Assembly: GCA_013042495.1 (NCBI GenBank)
Contig: JABDQB010000426.1
Coordinates: 1 to 5,601, forward strand
Direction: 5' to 3'
Source: Gemmatimonadota bacterium
GTDB taxonomy: Bacteria; Gemmatimonadota; Gemmatimonadetes; Palauibacterales; Palauibacteraceae
Length of the DNA: 5,601 bases
Below, in pieces: positions 1 through 5,601 of this stretch. The notes below the pieces were generated by a model that was given only the letters and a program-made list of their open reading frames with translations, was not told the origin of the DNA and did not search any database. A program made the position numbers and the translations under genes. The stretch's first letter is position 1. Every line of letters begins with the position of its first letter.

Positions 1-1962
1 CTCGTGGGTGGCGCTCTTGCTTTCGTCCTTCTCTCCGTCGTGACGACCGGCTTCATGTTCATGCGGAACCGGGGCATTGGTCCCGTCGGATCGCTGGTCG
101 CCAAGGGAATGCTTGAGGAGCAGGCCGCCATCGTGGTCGCCGACTTCGTTGCTGATGACCCGTCTCTCGCCCGGGCCGTGACGCAGGCCTTTCGTGTGGA
201 CCTGTCTCAGTCGGAACTGATCAAGGTGGTGGAGCCCGCCACCCTCGATGAGGCCCTGGCTCGCATGGAGCTGTCCGAGGACCAGGCCATCACTCATGAG
301 GTTGCCCACCAGCTGGCCGTGCGGGAAGGGTATCCGGCCGTGATCGAAGGTGAAGTGTCCTCGATTGGTGACGGCTTCGTCCTCACGGCACGCCTCGCGG
401 ATGCCCGTAGTGAGGAGACTCTGGCCTCGCTGCGAGAGACGGCGAGGGACGCCAACGAGGTCATTCCGGCGATCGACCGCCTGTCCGGCAAGATGCGCGA
501 GCGGATCGGCGATTCGTACTCCGACATGCGCGCGGAGGAGCCACTGGCCGACGTGACCACCGGATCACTCGAGGCTCTCGAGAAGTACTCGCGCGCCCTG
601 GAGCTCTTCCGGGCGGGTCGGGATCGTCAGCGGGGTGTGGAGCTGCTTGAAGAGGCCGTCGCGATCGACACCGCGTTCGCCATGGCGTGGCGGAAGATCG
701 GCGTCGAGACGGTCGGCGATCAGGCGAGGACGATCGAGGCCATGGAGAAGGCGTACCAGTTCCGCGATCGCCTCACGGAGCGGGAGAGCCTCTTGGCCGA
801 GGCATCGTACTACACGACAGCCACGGGCGAGCCTCACAAGGCGATTCGTGTCTACGAACGCATGGTCGACCTTGACCCCACGGACGCTTGGGCTCTCAAC
901 AACCTCGGGGCCGCGTACACGGACTTGGGTGAGTGGGCCGAAGCCGAGCACTGGTTCGCCCGATCAGTGGCTGTGGACAGCAGCGTGAAATCGACGGTCA
1001 ACGTAGCCGTCGCGCAGATCAACCAGGGCAAGCTCGACGAGGCCGCGGCGTCCCTAGACGCGGCCGATCGCCTGGCTCCGGGAGGCGAGCGGAGCGTGTC
1101 CGCCCGGTACGGTCTCGAGACGAATCGCGAGAACTGGGTCGAGGCGGAGACACTGGCCCTTCGGCTGCGCGACGAGAACACCGATCCGGCGTGGACCCAG
1201 GTCGGGTCCTTTGCTCTGGGGCACGTGGCCGCGATCCAGGGAAGACTGGCGGCGGCTGAACGCCACTGGCAGGAGGCTACGACGGCGTCGAGTGAGCTGG
1301 GCAACGAGTTTCCTGCCTGGGCTCTCATGCAGGTGTTCGACCTCGACATACACGTGCGGGGGGACACTGCCCGCGCTCTTCGCAGCGTCGCAGCTATTCT
1401 CGCGGAATACCCGCTGGAGAGCATGGACGTTCTCAACCGACCGTACGGCTGGCTGGCCTTCTGGTACGCCCGGGCGGGCGATCGAGCGACGGCTGAATCC
1501 CTGGTCGCGGAGTGGGAGGCCGAGGTCCCGGCGGAGTACAGGAGCGGCGAGAATGTCGATGACTGGTTGGGCAGGATCGAAGCGGCGAGTCTCGCGTCCG
1601 AAGGCCGGCTCGAGGATGCCCTGGAAATCGTTCGCCAGACGGAACTGCCCGGGTGCACTCCATGCCGTTACGTGCCCAGGGCGCAGATCTTCGACCAGCT
1701 GGGCGTCCGCGACTCGGCGCTGGCGATGTACACAGGATACCTGGAAACGTATGCACAGGATCGGGCCGGCTGGGACAACGAGCTGCGCGGCCCCACTCTG
1801 GAGCGCGTGGCCCAGCTGTACGACGAGGCGGGTGACTTGGAGAACGCGGCCCTCTACTACGCACGGTTCGTCGAGCTGTGGGCCGACGCGGATGCCGAAC
1901 TTCAGCCTCGCGTCGAAGTTGCCAGGGCACGACTGGAAGAGATCATCAGGGAGCGGGGATGA
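1..1962 (+). CDS. Membrane-anchored FlgO/TolB-N-like and TPR protein (gene A), 5' partial
   Basis: The frame is open to the left edge, so the true start lies upstream. The GTG at position 4 is only the first start-type codon and falls inside a membrane helix. Residues below count from that GTG. Residues 1-20 are the end of a hydrophobic helix, followed by RNR and the LVAKG motif (31-35). An alpha/beta domain spans about 40-170, with first strand AIVVADF (42-48), the REG...VIEGEV segment (107-118) and VLTARLADARS (126-136). TPR-like helices fill about 188-631. They include the KYSRALELF start (194-202), FRDRLTERE (253-261), ALNNLGAAY (297-305) and a C-terminal TPR at about 595-631. The only two cysteines form a CTPC motif (551-554). 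Aligned to gene B, codon 1-3 matches B residue 122, so roughly 121 residues are missing and the whole protein would be near 775 aa. It is predicted to be anchored in the inner membrane with this part outside the cytoplasm. It is probably a scaffold or binding protein; no catalytic motif is seen. Architecture is sure, function unknown. Confidence 0.88.
   Translation, partial: LVGGALAFVLLSVVTTGFMFMRNRGIGPVGSLVAKGMLEEQAAIVVADFVADDPSLARAVTQAFRVDLSQSELIKVVEPATLDEALARMELSEDQAITHEVAHQLAVREGYPAVIEGEVSSIGDGFVLTARLADARSEETLASLRETARDANEVIPAIDRLSGKMRERIGDSYSDMRAEEPLADVTTGSLEALEKYSRALELFRAGRDRQRGVELLEEAVAIDTAFAMAWRKIGVETVGDQARTIEAMEKAYQFRDRLTERESLLAEASYYTTATGEPHKAIRVYERMVDLDPTDAWALNNLGAAYTDLGEWAEAEHWFARSVAVDSSVKSTVNVAVAQINQGKLDEAAASLDAADRLAPGGERSVSARYGLETNRENWVEAETLALRLRDENTDPAWTQVGSFALGHVAAIQGRLAAAERHWQEATTASSELGNEFPAWALMQVFDLDIHVRGDTARALRSVAAILAEYPLESMDVLNRPYGWLAFWYARAGDRATAESLVAEWEAEVPAEYRSGENVDDWLGRIEAASLASEGRLEDALEIVRQTELPGCTPCRYVPRAQIFDQLGVRDSALAMYTGYLETYAQDRAGWDNELRGPTLERVAQLYDEAGDLENAALYYARFVELWADADAELQPRVEVARARLEEIIRERG
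1948..1953 (+). promoter_or_regulatory. Ribosome-binding site of gene B, inside gene A
   Basis: AGGGAG lies five bases before the ATG at 1959 and inside the last codons of gene A, which encode its terminal Arg-Glu-Arg-Gly. The start and stop overlap as ATGA (1959-1962). This site decides the start of gene B and points to translational coupling: ribosomes finishing gene A can restart at once on gene B. Confidence 0.85.
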
Positions 1963-4265
1963 AGAAGCTACTGCACGAGATTCACAGGCGATCACTGTGG
2001 CAGGTCCTGGGCCTCTACGCTGCAGGCTCGTGGATCGTTCTCCAGGTCGTCGACCAGCTCGTGCAGAGCGCGGGGCTGCCGGACTGGGTGCCGGCGCTCG
2101 CGCTGGTTCTGCTCCTCATCGGCTTCCCGATGGTCCTCACGACCGCGTTCGTACAGGTGGGCATGCGCAGACGGGCGGCGGACGAAGTCATGGAGGCGGA
2201 GCCTGCAGGACCCGAAACTCCGACGGCCGGGGTAGCTGCTCCGCCGGCCCCCTCTGATGCTCCCACCCGTGCCGAGGCCTCCAGCTGGCTGAAGCGCAAC
2301 GTCTTTACGTGGCGGAACGCGATCGCTGGCGGGGTCGCTGCGCTGGCCCTCTTCGGGGCGGCGACCGCCGTCTGGATGGTTCTCCGCGGCGCGGGTGTCG
2401 GCACGGCCGGTACGCTCGTGGCGAAGGGGCTGATCGAGGACGGCGAGCGCGTGGTACTGGCCGACTTCAGCGGTGACTCGTCGCTGGCCGTCGCGGCGAC
2501 CATGGCGCTGCGAGTGCAGCTGGCGGAATCGGGCGTCGTGTCCGTTGCCGAACCGTCGACGATCGCGCAGGCGCTCCGGCGGATGGAGGCCCCAGGAGGG
2601 CCGCTCGACCGGCAACGAGCCCGTGAAGTGGCCGAACGGGAGGGGCTGAACGCGATCGTTGCGGGCGACGTCGCCGGAGCGGGCGAGAGCTACATCCTGA
2701 CCGTACATGTGATCGAGACCTCGTCGGGCGGGGAGCTAGTCACGGTAGGCGAGACGGCGTCCGACTCGGACGACTTTCTCGCCGCGATGGACCGGCTCGG
2801 CCGGAAGTTGCGCGAGCGCCTCGGAGAATCACTGGGATCGATTCGCGCGAGCGCGCCATTGGAGCGCGCCACGACCTCCTCGACCGAGGCTCTCCGCAAA
2901 TACTCCCGCTCCCGCGAAGCGTTCGACGCCCGGGACATGGAGAAGACGGTCGCCCTGCTCGACGAGGCCATCGCGCTCGACTCCACCTTCGGCATGGCCT
3001 GGCGGGCGCTCGCTGTCGCGGATCTCGACCGGCGGAAGGAAGCGGCGACCAAGGCGTACGAATTACGCGACCGTCTTACGGAGCGGGAGCGTTACCATGC
3101 CACCGCCATCTACCAGTCGTACGTGCTCGAGAACAACGATGAGACCGTCACGACGTACCGGGCCCTGCTGGAAGAGTATCCCGACGATGCCACGGCCCTG
3201 AACAACGTGGGGGTCGCATACCGCGATCTGGGGCAGCTCGAGCTCGCAGCGGAAATGTACGGCCGCGCGGTCGAGGTCGAACCTTCTTCTGCCCACTACT
3301 ACGCCAATCTGATTCCCCTTCTGTACGACATCGGCGAAGTCGATTCGTCGCGGGTGGTGCTCGACCGATTCGCCGAGCGGTTCCCGGACCATCCGAACGT
3401 CATTCGATTTCGGTCAGAGTTTGCCTACGCCGAGGGGGACGTGGAGGCCGCCGAGGCGGCACTCGCCCCGATGCTGGCGAGCGAGGTGATGAGCCTGCGG
3501 AGGCAGGCGAGTTTCCAGATCTCGAACTTCAGGATAAGGGCCGGCCGGCTCCGCGAGGGCCAGCAGATCTGGCGCGAGTCTCAGGAGGACGTGACGCCCC
3601 TCGATGAGGCCATGTACCGTGGACGGCTAGAGATGCGGGTAGTGTTCGACACGGCGGCTGCAACGGCTCGTATTCTCGCGGCGCTCGAGTCGGCGCCCGA
3701 TTCGGTGGTCGATGACAATGCGGGTGGCCTGTCGGGTTTCTTCTACCGCATTGGCGACGTGGAGCGTGGCGACGAGTTCTACGCCCGGGACCTGGTCGTC
3801 GACTCGCTGGCTCGTGCCAACATGCCGGAGCGCTTCCGGCCCCTCGAGGCACTGGACCACGAAGCAGACCGAGCGATCGCGCGTGGCGATTACGAGACCG
3901 TGCTCCAGAATGTCAGGGAGATGGAGCAGATCTGGTTGCGGCTGAGCACGGGCCAGGACCCGGCCAACTGGGCCCTCGCCGCCGTACCCGCGTTCGAAGC
4001 CCTGGGGCAGACGGACTCGGTAGTCGTCCGCTATGAAGCATGGCTGGGGCGGCGTGACCTGGGTGGGTTCTGGGGCGACGCCAGAAACCTTCCACGCGCG
4101 TACGAACGCCTCGCCCAGCTCTATGACGAGAAGGGCGACCTGGAGCAGGCCGCTGGCTACTACGCTTTGTTCGTGGAGCTCTGGGCGGCCGCCGATCCTG
4201 AGCTGCAGCCCCGGGTCGAGACGGCACGGGCCCGCATGGAGGAAATCGTGAGGGAGCGCGGATGA
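1959..4265 (+). CDS. Membrane-anchored FlgO/TolB-N-like and TPR protein (gene B), complete
   Basis: The protein has 768 aa. The ATG at 1959 is chosen over an in-frame ATG at 1878 for three reasons: it has AGGGAG five bases upstream, it overlaps the previous stop as ATGA, and its N-terminus (MKK...SLWQVLGLY) matches that of gene C. Helix 1 is about residues 14-33, GLPDW (39-43) makes a turn, and helix 2 is about 43-66. A MRRR stretch (69-72) and a Pro/Ala/Glu-rich linker lead to WLKRNVFTWRN (110-120) and helix 3 (about 121-142). Basic residues flank the cytoplasmic sides, so the C-terminal part should be extracytoplasmic. After LVAKG (153-157), an alpha/beta domain runs about 164-298, with VVLADF (165-170), EREGLNAIVAGDV (226-238) and ILTVHVIE (246-253). 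TPR-like helices fill about 310-747, including ALNNVGVAYRDLG (413-425) and a C-terminal TPR at 711-747. There is no cysteine at all. It is a co-linear paralogue of gene A and most diverged in the middle TPR region. No catalytic motif is visible; function is unknown, probably protein or ligand binding. Confidence 0.92.
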   Translation: MKKLLHEIHRRSLWQVLGLYAAGSWIVLQVVDQLVQSAGLPDWVPALALVLLLIGFPMVLTTAFVQVGMRRRAADEVMEAEPAGPETPTAGVAAPPAPSDAPTRAEASSWLKRNVFTWRNAIAGGVAALALFGAATAVWMVLRGAGVGTAGTLVAKGLIEDGERVVLADFSGDSSLAVAATMALRVQLAESGVVSVAEPSTIAQALRRMEAPGGPLDRQRAREVAEREGLNAIVAGDVAGAGESYILTVHVIETSSGGELVTVGETASDSDDFLAAMDRLGRKLRERLGESLGSIRASAPLERATTSSTEALRKYSRSREAFDARDMEKTVALLDEAIALDSTFGMAWRALAVADLDRRKEAATKAYELRDRLTERERYHATAIYQSYVLENNDETVTTYRALLEEYPDDATALNNVGVAYRDLGQLELAAEMYGRAVEVEPSSAHYYANLIPLLYDIGEVDSSRVVLDRFAERFPDHPNVIRFRSEFAYAEGDVEAAEAALAPMLASEVMSLRRQASFQISNFRIRAGRLREGQQIWRESQEDVTPLDEAMYRGRLEMRVVFDTAAATARILAALESAPDSVVDDNAGGLSGFFYRIGDVERGDEFYARDLVVDSLARANMPERFRPLEALDHEADRAIARGDYETVLQNVREMEQIWLRLSTGQDPANWALAAVPAFEALGQTDSVVVRYEAWLGRRDLGGFWGDARNLPRAYERLAQLYDEKGDLEQAAGYYALFVELWAAADPELQPRVETARARMEEIVRERG
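4251..4256 (+). promoter_or_regulatory. Ribosome-binding site of gene C, inside gene B
   Basis: AGGGAG lies five bases before the ATG at 4262, again within the codons for the terminal Arg-Glu-Arg-Gly of the upstream protein. The stop and start overlap as ATGA (4262-4265). The arrangement copies the A/B junction almost base for base, and it fixes the start of gene C. Confidence 0.85.
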
Positions 4266-5601
4266 AGCACGGGAAGTCCATCCTGCAGGTTCTAGGAATC
4301 TACGGAGCCGCGTCCTGGGTGGTTCTCCAGGTCGTGGATGTCCTGAAGCAGAACATGGGATTGCCCGACTGGGTCTTTCCGTTCTCGCTCGTGCTGCTCC
4401 TGATCGGCCTACCGATAATCCTCACGACGCTGCTGGTCCAGAGGAAGCTGTCCGGAGCAGGAGGGGAATCGCTCGAAGAGGAGGCCCCGGTCACGGAGTC
4501 GGCTGCTGAAGCCGTGAGCGCGGGTCGAGTATTCAACTGGCGCAACGCGATCCTCGGTGGCGTTCTCGCGTTCTCACTCCTGTTCGGTTTCGCGGGCCTG
4601 GCCGTCTTGCTCAAGGAGAAGGTCCTCTCGCCCGAGGAGGCCCTGGCAGAGAACGCTGCGCCTGCGATCGCCGTGCTCCCGTTCTCCGTGCGCGGTGAGG
4701 GACTGGAGGTGTGGCGCGAGGGCATGGTCGACTTGTTGTCCACGAACCTGGACGGCGCGGCAGGCATGCGATCCATCGCCGGACGCACGGTCATCGCCCG
4801 GTGGAATGAAGAGGGCGCGGACGAAGCGGGTGGGGACCTCGAGACGTCGCTTGCGGTGGCCCGAGCCACGGGCGCCAGCTACGCCCTCCTGGGGACGGCG
4901 ATCTCCAGCGGGTCGGGGATGCGACTCACCGCGGACCTCTACGACGCCAAGGCGGGCAACACGCTCGGCAGCGTGCGGGTGGAGGGGCCGGCGGACAGCG
5001 TATTCGCACTCGTCGACGAGTTGTCGGTGGCCGCCGTCCGTGAAATGGCTACAGGCGAAGCTGCCGGCGGCGAGAGCCTCCAACTGTCCGGGGTGAGCAC
5101 GCGCTCGATCGACGCGTTGAAGGCCTACCTGGAGGGGATGTCGTACTTCCGACGCTCCAACTTCGCCGCCGCCGCGGAGTCGTTCAAGGCTGCCGTGGCC
5201 GAGGACTCGACGTTTGCCCTCGCCTACCTGAGACTCGGTGACACATACGGCTGGATGGAAGGGGCCTGGAGCGGCGCGCAGGCCGAGGCGCACGAAAAGG
5301 CAGTCGCCTTCAGGGACCAGCTTCCGTATCGCGAGCAGGTTCTCATGGATGCGGAGCTCTCAGTAACCGACCGTAATCTCGACGGATTGGCGGAGCTGCA
5401 GCGGTTCGTTCGAGACCACCCGGATGACGCTGACGGTTGGTTCATGCTGGGAGAGCTCTATCTCCACAGGGGGCAGAATCTCCCGATCCGCCGAGGAGAG
5501 ATCGAGAACGCGTTCAGAAGAGCTGTCACGCTGGATCCGACCTTCGGACCCTATCACGGCCACCTGATCGATCTTGCGCTGTGGACTACGCCGGACAGCG
5601 C
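4262..5601 (+). CDS. Membrane-anchored FlgO/TolB-N domain and TPR protein (gene C), 3' partial
   Basis: It starts at an ATG overlapping the stop of gene B and stays open to the right edge (446 codons visible). Helix 1 is about residues 7-27 and contains VVLQVVD; GLPDW is at 33-37 and helix 2 at about 37-60. An acidic linker, FNWRNAILGG (91-100) and helix 3 (about 97-117) follow. The anchor is clearly homologous to that of gene B. The next domain (about 135-262) is the canonical FlgO/TolB-N type: AIAVLPF (135-141), WREGMVDLLSTNL (151-163), RTVIAR (175-180), ATGASYALLGTA (202-213), LTADLYDAKAGNTLGSV (222-238) and VFALVDEL (247-254). Families with this pattern include the TPR regions attached to bacterial cyclases and Ser/Thr kinases, though neither enzyme is seen here. 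TPR helices start at about 283 (DALKAYLEGMSYFRR) and continue through FRDQLPYRE (350-358) and HPDDADGWFMLGELY (386-400) to the edge. No cysteine is seen. By topology the large part lies outside the cytoplasm. Role unknown; probably a membrane scaffold or sensor partner of genes A and B. Confidence 0.88.
   Translation, partial: MKHGKSILQVLGIYGAASWVVLQVVDVLKQNMGLPDWVFPFSLVLLLIGLPIILTTLLVQRKLSGAGGESLEEEAPVTESAAEAVSAGRVFNWRNAILGGVLAFSLLFGFAGLAVLLKEKVLSPEEALAENAAPAIAVLPFSVRGEGLEVWREGMVDLLSTNLDGAAGMRSIAGRTVIARWNEEGADEAGGDLETSLAVARATGASYALLGTAISSGSGMRLTADLYDAKAGNTLGSVRVEGPADSVFALVDELSVAAVREMATGEAAGGESLQLSGVSTRSIDALKAYLEGMSYFRRSNFAAAAESFKAAVAEDSTFALAYLRLGDTYGWMEGAWSGAQAEAHEKAVAFRDQLPYREQVLMDAELSVTDRNLDGLAELQRFVRDHPDDADGWFMLGELYLHRGQNLPIRRGEIENAFRRAVTLDPTFGPYHGHLIDLALWTTPDS

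Larger units (their letters stand above)
1..4265 (+). repeat. Ancient tandem gene duplication (copies 1-1962 and 2322-4265)
   Basis: Genes A and B are co-linear at the protein level from the third membrane helix to the last residue, differing by only about six residues of net length. The final 54 residues share 43 identities (about 80%). Many base differences there are synonymous third-position changes (for example gag/gaa, ctg/ctc, tac/tat, ggt/ggc). This indicates an old duplication kept under protein-level selection rather than a recent DNA repeat. The part of B before 2322 (membrane helices 1 and 2 and the linker) corresponds to sequence of A lying left of the window. Confidence 0.8.

Noticed and set aside
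4..6. GTG as the real start of gene A
   Set aside because: It lies inside the third membrane helix when aligned with gene B, the frame stays open to the window edge, and there is no room to see a ribosome-binding site. The gene is treated as truncated at its 5' end.
1654..1668. CTPC as a c-type haem site or thioredoxin active site
   Set aside because: Haem c needs CxxCH, and Arg follows here. There is no thioredoxin-like fold context; the motif sits in TPR helices.
1878..1958. Upstream in-frame ATG that would lengthen gene B by 27 residues
   Set aside because: It would overlap gene A by 85 bases, has no clear ribosome-binding site, and adds an Arg/Ser-rich stretch absent from gene C. The 1959 start has AGGGAG and an N-terminus homologous to gene C.
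1054..1995. Long open frame on the - strand (313 codons) opposite gene A
   Set aside because: High-GC codon bias on the + strand leaves stop-poor antisense frames. The translation is low-complexity and shows no family motif, whereas the + frame matches its paralogue throughout. The same applies to - strand frames at 852-1658, 1992-2708 and 4574-5293.
1211..2257. Open frame of 348 codons on the + strand in another phase, spanning the A/B junction
   Set aside because: The product is rich in Arg, Ser, Trp and Gly, typical of a shifted reading of GC-rich coding DNA, and it overlaps two well-supported genes.
1..5601. Promoters, terminators, tRNA/rRNA genes, CRISPR repeats, insertion sequences
   Set aside because: There is no intergenic DNA, no short regularly spaced repeats, no inverted repeat followed by a T-run, and no transposase-like protein in either strand.

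Overview
The window is GC-rich and entirely coding. It holds three genes head to tail on the + strand. The first is cut by the left edge, the second is complete, and the third runs off the right edge. All three encode members of one family: an N-terminal membrane-anchor module (two hydrophobic helices, a linker and a third helix), then an alpha/beta domain resembling the FlgO/TolB-N-type domain ('IAVLPF' / 'VVLADF' first strand), then a long TPR-type helical repeat region. From memory of similar proteins (no search was possible), this architecture and its wording (LQVVD...GLPDW, LVAKG, RDRLTERE, ALNNLG, FVELW..ADPELQPRV) is typical of Gemmatimonadota and related environmental bacteria, where the same C-terminal part is often fused to Ser/Thr protein kinases or to DNA-binding or cyclase domains. 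The organism is therefore probably a Gemmatimonadota-like bacterium, with moderate confidence.

Layout: positions 1-1962 hold gene A, whose visible part starts inside its third membrane helix. Gene B (1959-4265, 768 aa) is a full-length co-linear paralogue of A; their last 54 residues match at 43 positions. Gene C (4262 to beyond 5601) shares the membrane anchor with B (36 of 55 residues identical over the first two helices) but carries the more canonical FlgO/TolB-N domain, followed by a related TPR region. The two junctions are near-identical ATGA stop/start overlaps. At each, an AGGGAG ribosome-binding site lies inside the last codons of the upstream gene, so the genes are very likely co-transcribed and translationally coupled.

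Working together: no enzyme, kinase, transporter, transposase, RNA gene or CRISPR array is visible. The positive-inside pattern with three helices places the FlgO-like and TPR parts outside the cytoplasm. That suggests a set of membrane-anchored extracytoplasmic scaffold or binding proteins with duplicated, diverging TPR surfaces. Ligand and pathway cannot be read from the sequence. No promoter or terminator was found, which fits a window taken from the middle of an operon.
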